Part shown: positions 1 to 11,759 of the stretch, piece after piece
Numbering within the stretch: the first letter of the stretch is position 1
How the letters are laid out: the number at the start of each line of letters is the position of its first letter
Assembly: GCA_951799445.1 (NCBI GenBank)
Contig: OX637297.1
Span: 15,562,001-15,626,000 of the forward strand
Direction of reading: 5' to 3'
Source: Pseudisothecium myosuroides
Lineage: Eukaryota; Streptophyta; Bryopsida; Hypnales; Lembophyllaceae
Length of the DNA stretch: 64,000 nucleotides
Translations under genes and position numbers: made by a program
Notes under the pieces: generated by a model
Database searches by the model: none
Seen by the model: only the letters and a program-made list of their open reading frames with translations
What the model was told of the DNA's origin: nothing

Positions 1-2
1 AA

Positions 3-497
3 GATAATCCGATTCCACTTCTGCCTTCTCGTCAAGATGCAGCTCTTCCTCAGCCCCTCCAAGTACGGAATCCAGACTCCTCTGTTCCCATGGAGGCGTC
101 TGTACCATCCGTTTCCGTGGAGGCATCCGCACCCTCCCTTCCCGTGGAGGCGGCGGAACCCTCTCTCCTCGTTGAGATGTCATGCCATGATACGGCTCCC
201 CAGGTGACCCCTGCAGATGAGAGTTATCCTTGAGGCGAGGGTAACTTGCAGCAGCTTGCTGGCGTCGAGTTGCAGTCAGAGTCCATCCCGGAGACGCAGG
301 AGGGGGAAGTCAATATTGAACCTGTTCTCCCTTCGATACCTCCAGAAATTCCACATGGGCCGTGGGAAATGGTAAACCCCCCCCCCAACGACGACGACGA
401 GACCTTGGACTACGGGAATTACCTTAAGGATGCTGAGGCCATGGAGACAAATCAAGTACCCTCTCCTCAATCTTCAGACCCTTACAATTATTCATGA
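3..497 (+). pseudogene. Low-complexity ORF cut by the window edge, one in-frame TGA
   Basis: The frame is open from the left edge to a TGA at 495-497, broken once by TGA at 231-233, which reads as Pro-stop-Gly-Glu and would be Arg if it came from CGA. Between 84 and about 176 the DNA carries a 27-bp repeat, three full copies and a partial one. It encodes nine-residue units of the pattern VPMEASVPS, VSVEASAPS, LPVEAAEPS. The rest is rich in Pro, Glu, Ser and Asp. No domain is recognisable. It may be the N-terminal exon of the phosphatase-like gene that starts near 1031 on the same strand, because such proteins often have an acidic disordered leader, but I see no splice junction that proves it. 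It could also be an unrelated fragment. Confidence 0.35.
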
Positions 498-1030
498 GTG
501 ATTTGATTGCCGTGTGCTGGATGTTTGATGTGGATTCCATCATGTCTTCATTTCCCAGTCAGAGGCACTTATGTCTGCTGAATCTGACTTTCAGGAGGGA
601 GTGGACAGTCTTTGATTGTGTGGCGTCGACAAACAGTCCACATGTGATTGCCTCTTGTAGCACAATGTAGAGTTAGGAACGGAGGGTAGTTGGCACTTGT
701 ACATAATTCGCTAGAGATCAGCACACTTTCTTCCGGATGTATCTTAAAATATTTTGAAATAAATATACGCGACACATATTCAATGGACTCATGTCTAATG
801 AATTGATTTTGTCCATGTTTGTGCCCAGCCCAAAAAAATTAGAAGTGTGCACCGTCCATTGGCAATGAGGCAATCACTTAACGAAGGGGTTCTGCAGCCG
901 CTTAGTGGAAATCTTTGCTTGTCGCCGTTTTATAGCTCTCATGAATCTGCATTTCAACAGGTAACTACAACTCTCTTGTGTTATGCTTGCTTCAAGTAGT
1001 ACAGGCCCGCCGTGGAGAGAATTTGCCGTA
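498..1030. other. Spacer or intron ahead of the phosphatase-like exon
   Basis: No open frame of note on either strand. It ends with an AG at 1029-1030 directly before the open phosphatase-like frame, so it could be an intron joining the leader ORF to that exon. No donor was chosen with confidence. Confidence 0.3.
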
Positions 1031-1856
1031 GAAAGTGTCCTCGGTAGTTGTCGCACCGCGACAGAAGTGGTTGAACATCGTGTTTGACTTGAATGCGGTG
1101 CTTTGCGAGTGCATTAATCAGTCGGCATACACGGGTAAAACAAGATACACAATCGGCGATAGGGTCTTCAGCAATAAGCACCCTACCATTATTGGCCATA
1201 AGGCTATTTTTGTTCGTCCAGACTTGAGGGAATTCCTAGACGAGGTCTCCAATATCACTAATTGCGTCGTAGTCTGGAGCTCCATGGTGAAGAAGAACGT
1301 AGAGCCCATAGCAGGATTCCTGTTCCAATTCTGTAGTAAGTCCGAACCCTTGGACATCCTAGGACAAGAAAAGTGCCGGATGGTGGAAACCTCAAAGAAC
1401 CAATTCCTTAGACACGGTGGCGATCCCTTCAAGAGCCTTTTCCTCAAAGTGCTGGAAGATCACTTCTTCCTAGATCCAAACGATCCTACGGGTTTTAGTA
1501 GAGACAATACTATTTTCATTGACGACTCCCCCTTAAAGAATGTCCTCAATGAGAACGGGAACGCCATATTCCTCGAGAGCTAGAATAATTACCAGCGGAG
1601 GGACAAGGTTCTAATAGGAATGTTGTTGCCATGGCTAAAGCAACTCCACAAGGAGTGTCCACCGGGTAGTCTTCGGGGGTTCGTGAACTCGAATCGGATT
1701 GGCGAAAGCCCTCTGTCGCGAACCTCCTACGGTGCTAGCAAACTTTTGCACGGATTGAGGATGTGCGCCAGATACTTGGGGTCGCGTTTCGTTCTGCCCG
1801 GGATGGATTTAGTGATAGAACCGGAGCCCGAGCCCGAGAGCGACAAAAAGGACTAG
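1031..1856 (+). pseudogene. NIF/FCP1-like HAD phosphatase copy with an in-frame TAG
   Basis: The frame encodes a domain of the NLI-interacting-factor / FCP1 phosphatase type (HAD superfamily), which in intact members removes phosphate from phosphoserine. Motif I reads FDLNAVLCE about 20 residues in, where the usual form is DxDx(T/V); the second Asp is Asn. Then come VRPDLREFLDEV, the strand VVVWSSM, and the acidic motif IFIDDSPLKNVL. TAG at 1581-1583 follows AIFLES and the same frame continues with MLLPWLKQL, the C-terminal helix usual for the family, to a stop at 1856. The stop sits where Trp is expected, so TGG to TAG is likely. There is no ATG at the 5' end; the exon probably starts after the AG at 1029-1030. 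The tail is acidic (EPEPEPESDKKD). With Asn in motif I and a stop before the last helix, activity is doubtful. Confidence 0.72.
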
Positions 1857-2125
1857 ACTTTCTTGTGTCACCGTAGACTCTAGGATGGATTGTACATTTT
1901 GTAAATGTGGATTGTTTTTGTGTATGTAATTCAAGTGTATCATTAAAGTTTTGAGAGTCCATTCCAACTTGTGGCCTCTCTCTTTGTCTCTAGGGTGCTG
2001 TTTTGTATTCTTGGACTGCTGTGATATTCTGCATTGCATGTGATGTCTTCGTTTATCCATTGGTCAAAGATAAATGTTTGGGGCTTCTATGCAATCGGGG
2101 GTGGCTTTAGTTTGGAGGATCCGAT

Positions 2126-3015
2126 ATGCATATGCTCAAACTGAATCAGCCTATGACAAGGAGCCTTTTGTCTGGATCGGAGGCGTCGCTCTTGAGAAGG
2201 TCCGGCTCGGAAGGGGGGAGCTTCTTGGCATCTTCGTATTCGAGGCCTTTTGTTTTCGGCTCTGCCATGGATGCGGCTTCGGCGGCCATAGACTTCTCTA
2301 AGGGAAATGTGGAGGAAGGCGTCGTCGACAGCCCGCCGAGTCGAGGACCGGTCGGGACCCCAATCTGCTCGTCGTCGCCTAGTCGACTGCATTCGCAGTC
2401 GCCAACTCCCTGCACCCCAAACGCCCCGCACAGGAAATTTTATGCGTGCAACGATGGACATGCTAAACATCTTTGCCTCAACGATGCAGAGCTGTTGCTG
2501 GTCGAAGTTGGTCATAAGTGTCTCCTCGTTGGGGATCAAAAAACGAAGTTGCTTTCCGGTGAATGCAATGGAGGTCGGAGATTGCAACTTGGAGGCATCG
2601 TTGAGTCCCTTCGCCACAAATCCGGGGGGAGCGGTTCCATGCCTTCCCCTATACCTATTTTCAGCAAACCAGTTCTTAAAAAGCATCAGCGATTACATGT
2701 CTCACATTCAATTGCTTCTGCAGATCCGTATATAAACACTGTCCATAGGTTGCTACCAGGACCGCCTCCTCGAAGTTCTAGAACTCTTTCCAACGATGAT
2801 ATTTATTCTCGAATCGAACGCAAGTGGCGGAGACAAGTCAAAGACATACTGAAGCTGGGGAGTTGTAGCCCCTTCCGGAGTGCAACTGAATACGCGATGC
2901 CTTCCCGGCGCGAGGATATTCTTAGAGGGTATGCCAAGTAGAAAGCGCTGGAGGCGGAGAAAGAAGCGCTGGAGGCAACCAAGACCAGTTCTTTCAACAA
3001 GAACAAGCATGTTTA
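2126..3015 (+). pseudogene. Unrecognised 297-codon ORF with one in-frame TAG
   Basis: The frame runs from ATG at 2126 to TAG at 3013-3015 with one TAG at 2939-2941. Reading through it gives REDILRGYAK-stop-KALEAEKEALEA, a charged helix that plainly continues, so CAG to TAG is the simplest explanation. The first 110 residues are Ser, Pro and Gly rich. The middle holds CNDGHAKHLCLNDAELLL and LVGDQKTKLLSG. The end is basic and helical (YSRIERKWRRQVKDILKL). I do not recognise the family. A 199-codon open frame lies antisense at 2087-2686, but only the plus frame keeps a coding look past its stop. It lies 270 bp after the phosphatase-like copy on the same strand and may belong to the same multi-exon gene or mobile element. 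Confidence 0.4.
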
Positions 3016-4757
3016 GCAGAGTCGTTCTTCTTCACAATGGAACTTCTCCGAATAATAATCATTACTATTAATAGAATAGCCATTGCCATACAAAAAATGA
3101 TCATTTTTTAGCAAAGTAGAGTGCTTCATGTGCACATAGCCTCTACTATTTTCTCACCAGGTCATTTAGAATTAAGTAGATGTCACTTCCTATGATTGAA
3201 GTGAATTATATAGATACGTGAGATAAATTGTTTCATATGTACATGGGTTCCCAAGTAAATTCATGTCCGTCAATGTAAAGTGGCCTGCTTTTAATAATGT
3301 CACATACTTTTTGGCTAAGAATCATGTAGCGTTTTTGAAATGTAACATGCTTCCATCTTGCTTTGTACTTATAATGTTTAATCTCTTAATCGTATTATTT
3401 TAGTGTTGCCTATATTTATCTTTGACTTAAAAAATTTATCTTTGAATGAAGGGACTTAAGGTCTAAAAATGACCAGTTTCCCTCATTTTCATGAATATGG
3501 CCTTAATTAGTAAGTTATGAATTGTTGAAATTAAATGGCATTGTTTTGTCCACTTGCATGTTTGTTTTTTAATACAAGAGTGTTGAATAAGACACTCCTA
3601 GGTTGTATGTTTGAACTAAAAGCTATTCTACGTTTTCTCCATATACACTTGACCAAGGTGAAGTTTTCCTACATATCGTTTAAAACAAATGAAGGTAGGT
3701 AAAATTTCAGTCAATTTCTTTAGTGACTTTTTTTTCTAACACTTTTGCCTTTATTTTACTTTTCAATTATCTTTTTTTCCTTATAAAGAATATAGCCTAC
3801 AAAAAATTGCATTGACTTTTGTAATATAAATAATGATAGAGTGCCATAATTTAGGCCACTTTTCCAAATTAAGTAATTCTAGGGAACCTTTTAATGGTGC
3901 CTTGGAGGTAAATAGCCCCCCAAAAAATACCCCCGTGCTGCATGTGGTGCACAAAATATTCTATGAGTGACCTCAACCCAAGGCACAAACTAGATTAGTA
4001 TGTGCAACTTTACAAAAAAACACTATTGGAAACAAATGTTGTATGTCAGGGAAGTCACTTAGTATACATATTGGAAACCATGTGAGATTTAAGATAGGAT
4101 ACTATAGATGTCCTCAACTATTAACATTCCTCCAAAATACAATGAATTTTTACAATTACAAAAACGCTATGATCCAAGCTTTTTCTACATCTGGTGGCTT
4201 TTCCTGTCTCACCGCTTTCTTCTTTCCGAAGCTCAACTCCCCACAATGGATTCTACCCCCCAAAAGCAAGATCAAAGTCCAAGCTAGAAGTCAACAAAAT
4301 AACATTTTTTTTTAAAATCTTATAATTCCTTCAAAAATAATGATTTTTCAAATAAATAACTTACGTTTTCTTTCCTAATCACTCAACTACCAAAGTCCAA
4401 AATTTCAGCAAAAAAAACATATTTTGAGTGGCGATATTTAGGGTTATTTGAAGAATATTGCTTTTTGAGGACATCTATATATATTTATTGCATTTACAAT
4501 TTTAAAAAATATTATATCTAATATAAAAAAAATTAGGGTATTATAACCAATATATGGTTATGTTTAGTACCATATATTAGATTTTACTTTAAAAAAAATA
4601 AAAAGGCAATAATATGTAGGAAAAAATAATTTTGTAGAGTGGGTACTTAATGTCTTTAAAGAAGAGATGGTTCAAAAAGTGACACATTATTTGTCTCAAA
4701 ATATCTGTGAACCTTAAATGAGGGGCTTTGGGTGCCTCAAGAGTGATTTGTAAAGTC
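3016..4757. other. AT-rich intergenic DNA
   Basis: No supported gene. The only ORF (4043-4315) has no family look and is interrupted by homopolymer runs. Poly-A and poly-T tracts are common. Confidence 0.5.
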
Positions 4758-5047
4758 CTTTGAAGTCACTTAGAATTTGAAGAATCTATCACAAATTTTG
4801 CTTCAATATACTCTTATTTGTTCACTCCAAAAGTAGAAAGCTATGAAAGAGCTTGGTGGCCTATCATTATTAGGTATGTAAGAGCTTGGTGGTCTTCAAA
4901 CTTGGATGAAAAGTTTTTTAGCTCCTAAAAAAATTTTCATCCAAATTTGAAGACCACCAAGCTCTTTCATACCTTTCTATTATTTGGAGTGAACAAATAA
5001 GAATATAATAAAGCAAAATTCATGACAAATTTGAGGTGACTTCAAAG
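4758..5047. repeat. 290-bp foldback (inverted-repeat) element
   Basis: The two halves are near-complements. CTTTGAAGTCACTT at the left end pairs with the AGGTGACTTCAAAG side at the right end. The arms stay paired through GAGCTTGGTGGTCTTCAAA to an axis near 4925, around CTTGGATGAAAAG and its complement. Whole-length pairing with no coding capacity suits a MITE or foldback transposon. I saw no clear target-site duplication. Confidence 0.75.
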
Positions 5048-5086
5048 CCCAGTTATATTGTAATGTAGTCTGATCTTTTCTTTGTT

Positions 5087-5290
5087 GAGTACTCAACGAC
5101 GCTAGCATGCGAGCTTGGAGCGGCGAGCTTGTGAGCTGCGAGCATGTACCTTGTGAGCGTAGAGCTTGAAATTTTTTTTTTTATGAATTATTTCTAAAAA
5201 TAAAACTGTTCTATATTTTTCTTTGAAAAGAGGAGAAAATTTACTATTTCTAATAAGTTATAGGACCTATGACCACTACCCCTATGACTG
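5087..5290 (+). repeat. Dispersed GAGC-rich repeat, partner of the inverted copy near 24.1 kb
   Basis: AGTACTCAAC is followed by GCTAGCATGCGAGC, several GAGC/GTGAGC blocks, a T-run and a stretch with CTATGACC. Read in reverse complement, 23980-24118 shows the same order: AGTACTCAACC, GCTAGCAGGCGAGC, CTTGTGAGC, T-run, TCTATGACC. Similarity is patchy, so both look like old copies of one repeat. Confidence 0.4.
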
Positions 5291-6086
5291 TGGATTTCAG
5301 TATATAAAACTGTTATACTTGAAAATCTCGATATTCTACGAAATACGACCTTCTTACTTCGGTGCATAATTTTGGACTTTGCTCACCTTCTACAATTCTA
5401 CTCTATATGCAATAATAGATTTTTTCTAAAACACAATACAATCAACTGATCAACTATTATTCACAAAAAGAAAGGTGGTTATTACATACCCTCTACAACA
5501 ACTGTTCCATATCAGCTCTAAAGCCTTAGCTCAGTATTGAGAACGCACCTACTAGCGTAATTCAGGGCCTCACAAAATTCCAACTCGGGCCATCGGCTTA
5601 GAGTCTATTGGACCTGTCGCATATATAGTCCAATCTAAAGGAGTGACTATTTATTGGGATTTATTTTTTAGTGAATGCGGAAGACATCTTCCTTAAAAAA
5701 AAATTGAACATGAAAAATAAAGAGGGAGAGGAAATGAAATTTAAAAAAAATTTGAAAAGAAGTGGGTTTAGGTTCAAAATAAAATAAAAACAAAATTTAA
5801 AAAAGTAAGGGGAAAAAAAAAAAAAAAAGAATGGGAAAAAAATGGGAAAGGTCAAAGAAGACAAATTAAAATAAATTATTTGATAATTATACGTCCGTTA
5901 TTGGATAAGGGGTGATCATTGTAGTTCTTGGTCATTCACACCCTCATATTGTTAAATGACACATATTTCCATACTTTACAAATGCATAAATATATTCTAT
6001 TCCATATGCTCCAAATCATTTCAATCATACAAATTATATATTAATACGATGCAAATGAAGTACAAAGAAGAATGTCGATTGCCCCC
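5291..6086. other. AT-rich spacer with a purine-rich tract
   Basis: No gene is supported. Between about 5690 and 5865 the plus strand is almost entirely A and G with an A-run near 5815-5828; the minus-strand ORF there is just this low-complexity tract. Confidence 0.5.
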
Positions 6087-9000
6087 CTATTCTGAAACAT
6101 TGATGATCCCTGCTCGAAGTAAAAGAAGCTTCAACTCGTTGAAGCTATAACTGGGTGCATGAATGAACTGGTCATTATGGATGTCCATCTTGCAGAAGTA
6201 CCGATACAGGTAGTACAAGTGTTTGCAATTCACATACGCTTAACGCCCTCCAATAGCAGAAACGGACATTTGAACAAAGTCCGGACATGTGCATGAGGGA
6301 AACATACCCAATGTAATTTGGTACACATTTCTGTTTGGATCTACCCCAGTCTCTAATGACACTATTGCACCTAGACTTGGAAAAGGAAGCAAGGTCACTC
6401 CAAGAATTTGCCCTTTCACGTTTCCAGCACTCTCCCACTTGATCTGTTGCTCTGTACTTGGTGCATTTGCATTCCGTCGAATGGTTTGGTTGTTCCTTAT
6501 TGTTGGATACACACCTACATCTTGTGGCGGCGGGTGATCATAGTAGACACTCTTGAATATCTTCAACATGTTGAAGAGTCGTCGTGGTGACAATGTAGGG
6601 CGCTCTTGGAGCTGAAAACCAGCATGTTGTAAATACAATGTCTCCTCTCGATTGAGGTTGGTCCTGGTCAAAACAAGCCAAACCTCCGGCACCTCAGGCC
6701 TATCTATAACGTACTTGCGCTTTGTACCTTTCACACATCTTTCAATGTCATCTGAACAAAACCAGAAGTCTGCCATGACCTCTCGTTTAGTCCCGTAATC
6801 TTCCTTTCTACTACGGTAGGTGGGAGCTGGGGTTCCCTTCCATCCTCTTGCAATTCTAGCAATGCACTTCATATTTGATGTCCGTTGCTGTGCTTGACAT
6901 TTTGCGTTTGATTTATGGCTGATCCTTGCAATGTGCCACTTTGACGTATTGCAGTCGCTTTCAAATGCAATCGTGACATGCTTCGATGGTTGAACCTCAG
7001 TATGCTTTCTTTTCCCCTCAAAAGTCTCCATAAAAGCTGTATTGGACCTTGTTCGAACACGAGGTTGAGAGAAATTAACTTTGTCAGGTCGATGTGAGTC
7101 TCTAGCATCACCAATGGGAACGTCCAACTTCTTCTTTGTGCTCCCAAAGATCTCTTCTCCTTCCAAATGCGATATGCGAGTTCCAATACCCTGAGCTCCA
7201 GGCAATGTGTTCAATGCCTCTGCCATTTTTTTAGGGTCTCCGCTTCGTCTTGCAGCTCTCAGCTTCAACTCCCCCTTGGATGGACCAGATCCACATGTAT
7301 GACCTTTTAAGTAAGCACGGTAGTTTGTCATTTGGGTCCATGCACGGATATATCATCGCAAGTTGCGTCAAACAAATTGTTGCCTCGGTTGCCTGACATT
7401 TGAAGCCACTTGTTATGAATTGTTTCTGACAAGTTGCATGATGGCATGTCCGCCAGCTCCTCCAAACTCAAATCCTAGAAAGCCATCCCACAAATTAAAA
7501 TTCATTAGAATCATTTCAGACATCAAAGTTAATAACCACATTGAATTAAAAAAAATAGTCCACATACACTTCAATATAATTAAACAACATTACAATCTTT
7601 GGAAGAAAATTAATACACATAAATATTTCCTTTACAGAGAAACTTTGCAACAAACATACAATTCAATTTTTTTTTTCCCACCATGGGACCCAAAAAAGGA
7701 GGACCACAAGGGTGCCCAAATAATACCGTTGGATCCGACGGTAGTCTTTTGGTTCCCTTGAGGTACCCTTGTTTTTGGTCCCACGGTGGGGTGGGGGTGG
7801 GGAAAAATGCGTATGCTGTTCTACATGTTACATTACTCAAATCAAATATGAACAAACCTTCTTTGCACACTAGTATTTTACAAGACTACAATGCAACATA
7901 GGATTCCAAATTATATGCGAATATACCATTTGCATGAATCCTCCCCATTGCCGATATCTGAAATGCCAAAATGCCAGCCAATGCTCCAAGTGATGAAGAG
8001 CATCTTCATTGGCAGCTCTAGAGGATAACCACCATGATCGAATTGCAAGGTAACGTGTCTCTGCCTCCTCCATCGTCTTTGCATCTTTGTATTGCTTGCA
8101 TAGAGTATTGTGCTGCTATTGAAAGGCCTCCTTGATGTGCTTTTGAGTGTGCTTTTGAAGAGAAGTACTCCAATGCAACAAGCATGTCCTCTCCTGATTC
8201 TCCATTTTCTCATTGGTAGAACCAGATTCATAGACAATACGGATAGCATTCCAATTTGCCATAGCACTGTCTGCCATGAACCCCTTGAAGTTTGGGTGAT
8301 CTACTCCATGTCGTGACATTACAACATTCAAAGACCTCCAAAATTGCACTTGGATCTCAGTATCTTCAGATTGCATGTCACATATTGAAATGGTCATGAC
8401 CTTCTTGTATTCTGGATCGTACACGTGGCAAGCCATCGTCGTCCACTCCTTCACACGTTTCACGTGGTCAAACATCATCCACGCATTCTGCAGATTCCCT
8501 CCGGGTTGCATGCGCCTCACCAGGTCCACTCCACATCCAGGTCCTTCAGTCAGCATCTTGAAAACATACACTTTCTCTTTTCCTTGGCCAGGGAAGACGC
8601 TATCGTGAATGTATTCAAACCTACACTCCTTCTTCATAGTCATAATGCTGTCGATGACCCCCCCACGGTTGTTTGAGCAAAATGAAGATATCACATTGCG
8701 TATGTTTGGACTGCTTAAGTATTGAAAACGGTCCATTACCTCTTTGAGCTCTTCACCCTTCAACAGCTCCTTCTCTCCTTCTCCGTTGTGAAATAGGTAG
8801 TTTGTTAGAAATTCCTTGCTAGCAAAAAGAGCAATTGCGGAGTTGGTGGCCGTCGGTGTTTTGGCAACCTGCTCTGCAATTAGTCCACAAATTTCTTCTG
8901 TGGAATCTCTATACATGCCTTTCACAACTGGGTGCCCATGATCTCCAAAGTGAATGGCAGCCCTACTCATTTTAGGATTATCACTATAGCAGTAGTACAT

Positions 9001-10086
9001 CCTAGCATCGCATGTGCTCAAGCACGTAGGTGATTTTCTACAAAGTTTGCAAACTAGAGAAGAATCTTTGGGAGGACTCTCCCTTATTACAAAGGGAAAC
9101 ATTGTGTAACCACTCCACTCTGTTTCATTCTTCTTAGAAGCCCTCTTCAAGTAATCACACTGTAGATTCTCAAAAATCAGTTGACCAGCGCTGTATGACT
9201 TGTGAAACTTGAGATTGTCAGAGTTGTTAATGTTAGTCGTCACCAACTTACACCAAGGATGTCCGTCATATCGCTTGTCCATTCCTTCCAAATTCTTGGC
9301 TGCCGATGAAGACGAAGATGACCGACATGGAGGGAGTTCAAAAATGACGTCCCCGTCGAAAACTACTGGAAGGAACTGAACACGATGATGCTTCACGTTG
9401 TTTACATCCATCGTTGAGAGTTCGTTTTGCGAACGATGCATACTGGCTAGTCTCCTCAAACACTCCATTATACTTACTCGATCAACTGGAGTTGGATGCA
9501 CTGGAGGTCGCGAGAAACAAGATTGTACAGGATCATTTGACGGGGTTCCTGATAAACTATTCACAAATGAGATATCATGCGATACATGTGGACTTTCGGA
9601 AGGTACCTTATGAAGTGTCAAGTTTGGGGACTCTCCTTCCGACTCACTAGATAACTCTATGATAGTATCCAATTTCTCAACCTTCACTGTCCGCAAAATT
9701 GCAGTGCTTGGGAGGACTAGAAACACTTGACGAGGTGGACTTGGCAGAAAACTTCGAGACATGTACGGCATGTCCACTGTAGAGTTATCTGATTGACGAC
9801 TTACTATCTCAGTAGACACGGCTAGCACAGACAAGGGAAGTCCATAAGCTCTATAATTCCCGGAAGACAAATACCAACAATGACCTTCTTCTTCAAGTGA
9901 CTTCACAATCGGGATAAATTGTTGTAACTCCCCAGACTCTAAATTCTTCTCTTCTTCAACGTAGATTGAGGACTCCACAAATCTAAAGCGTATATGAAGG
10001 AGGTGGCTCAGAACTCTAGCACGCCCTCCTTCATCGACCGGAAACACCAATGGAACCTCATGACCATCTACTCGAATGAAAGCCAT
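6087..10086 (-). pseudogene. Mutator-like transposase copy with SWIM zinc finger, broken by two stops
   Basis: The chosen start is the ATG at 10086 (MAFIRVDGHEVPLVF); a longer start at 10167 adds only a hydrophobic leader. A Cys/His-rich region CKLCRKSPTCLSTC...HFGDHGH precedes the transposase core. Core landmarks are VYDPEYKKVMTISICDMQ, then GFMADSAMANWNAIR and RTCLLHW, matching the DDE-plus-C..H layout of Mutator-like elements. TAG at 8116-8118 interrupts KEAFQ-stop-QHNTLCKQ. The frame then runs through RSWWLSS and FWHFRYRQWGG to a donor at 7926 (ATG|GTATAT). After an intron of roughly 580 bp holding a core hairpin, a second long frame ends in CTCPDFVQM...VNCKHLYYLYR, a SWIM finger (CxC...CxH). 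TAA at 6240-6242 falls between the two zinc-ligand pairs. The end is TAG 6087-6089. The acceptor is not fixed. Two stops make it unlikely to work. Confidence 0.72.
7677..7790. repeat. Core hairpin A (GGATCC-core palindrome), 114 bp
   Basis: Left arm begins CCCACCATGGGACC and right arm ends GGTCCCACGGTGGG. The arms pair for about 50 bp on each side of core CCGTTGGATCCGACGG at 7726-7741. A T-run lies just outside the left arm. It sits inside the intron of the Mutator-like transposase copy. Confidence 0.85.
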
Positions 10087-10257
10087 GATTACAACACATG
10101 CAATGGAGGAAGCAAAAAACAAAAGCAATGGAGCTTTGGTGTGCATTACAAAACTCTTGAACTTCATTTGGAACTACAATTTCAAAAATAGATAGTGCAA
10201 ATTGATCATGGGGAACTCTACCATGATGTAGTAGGTCAATTTCAAATTCAAATTGCA

Positions 10258-10800
10258 TGATGACGTACGTAGTTCTAGGCCGCCAACCTTTACCTTCATG
10301 ACGACCGTCTTTTTGAAAGAATGAGGTTAGGCGGCTATGTCAGATACTTTGCTAGGTGCATGCTCTTAATTCTTGCCTTGTCAGTATTTTAGGAAGAATC
10401 ATAATGATAGTAGGCAACAATGCCAGTCATCTTTAAAGTGCATGCACTCTAAGTAGTTGCACTCCAAAATTTCAAATAATATATTAGATTACATGCATCA
10501 CTGCCTCACCTCAGATATATTTCCTAACAGAGTTGCTCTACTACTGCGAAATCCATAGTTCTTAAGATTGACAGCGCATTCAACTACATGTCAGTAACCA
10601 CAGCTAAAAAATATATGGCGGCTGCCTGTGTGTACTCTCCTACAAGATGGCATTTATTATGCAACCTCAGCACTAAGTTTGGACGACTACAAGTTGGCCC
10701 TTTCTCCCTGAAAGAGTCTTTTCAATTTGGTCGCAAAGGTTTTCCAGTACGTATCTTGTGGATGAGTGCTCATGTTCATTTCTGTTCTCCTATGCTTTTA
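10258..10800. other. Spacer upstream of the transposase copy
   Basis: Nothing beyond short chance ORFs is visible. The ORF from 10588 becomes coding-like only after about 10801. Confidence 0.4.
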
Positions 10801-11095
10801 GATTACCAAAGCTCAATCTCTGTTGCTCTGAAGCACACAAAGAAGAGGAAGAAGCGTAGTTCTCTATATTTCTCCTCTTCTAAGGCATTGAAGAGATCAA
10901 GGATGACCCGAGGGAAGAAAGTTATGTCCAAAACTAGTGATGCGACAGTAGGCGAGCTCCGAAGTCTCTTCGCTTTGAAGGAGGAGGTAGCGGCAGAGAG
11001 GACGACGTTGGCGGCCCAAACGTAGATGCACAGCATGAAGTAACTGAGGATACTAGCGTTGAAAAAGTTACAGGACATCAAGTTGTCTTCATTGT
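10801..11095 (+). pseudogene. Short helical coding remnant with two stops
   Basis: An AG at 10799-10800 precedes a frame rich in Lys and Arg (KHTKKRKKRSSL) and then a charged helix with MTRGKKVMSK and LRSLFALKEEVAAERTTL. TAG at 11023-11025 and TAA at 11041-11043 follow closely and the helix resumes after each (MHSMK, LRILALKKLQDI). Both stops sit where Gln would suit. It ends near a possible donor at about 11095. I do not recognise the family; a coiled-coil tail of a transposon gene is one guess. Confidence 0.3.
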
Positions 11096-11570
11096 AAGCT
11101 TCTCTCTATCATACTTCCATTCTTTGTAATGCATTGTACCACCTAAGTTATTGGGTTGCTTCATTGAAACTTCCATATGTTCTGTAGTGAGGGTATTCCA
11201 TGAATTCAATGAAATTAGATTCATATACTCCATGTGCACTCTAATGACGTCCATAATGTAATCCATTATCCATAGACTTAGAATTAGGAATGGATACCAG
11301 TGTAATACATGATAATCACTAATCATAAGAAAATATTTAGGTGAATCATGAATACGTAGGGAGGAAACAGTGTGGTTTTCATTTGTGGTTTTAGGGTTGA
11401 AGCTTGACTAGAATGAACTTCAAAGTCCATGGGTAGATGCTTGTCTTAAATCCAGTTTTATCTCATTTTTTCCATAAGAATTGAACAAGAATTCTCAATA
11501 TTAATATCAAAGAAACTGATCTGACGTATCATTAATGTATCTATGTAAAATTACATGGAGTAAATAAATG

Positions 11571-11759
11571 TACAGTAGAACATCTCTAAGTTGATAGAGT
11601 TGGGACTGGTCTAACACATTGAGTTAGAGAGGTTATTACATTAGGAAGGGCCATCATGTTCGTACGTGGTTCATACTATTAAGTTGGGACCGACAATTAA
11701 TACTTCCTGACAACGTTTTATTAACTTAGAGGGGATCAACTTAGAGAGGTTCTACTGTA
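11571..11759. mobile_element. Emigrant-like MITE, 189 bp
   Basis: The ends are inverted repeats. The left starts TACAGTAGAACATCTCTAAG and the right, in reverse complement, starts TACAGTAGAACCTCTCTAAG. TA at both ends fits a TA target duplication. The terminal CAGTAGAACCTCTCTAAGTT resembles the termini of Emigrant MITEs (pogo/Tc1-mariner superfamily). It has no coding capacity. Confidence 0.7.

Noticed and set aside
2087..2686. 199-codon minus-strand ORF
   Set aside because: It overlaps the plus-strand ORF, is Arg-rich as antisense frames of GC-rich coding DNA often are, and has no continuation.
5524..5600. tRNA-like start CCTTAGCTCAGTATTGAG
   Set aside because: An A-box-like word is present but there is no matching acceptor stem and no GGTTCRANTCC B box at the right distance.
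7363..7761. 132-codon plus-strand ORF
   Set aside because: It lies in the transposase intron and runs through hairpin A; the coding signal is on the minus strand.
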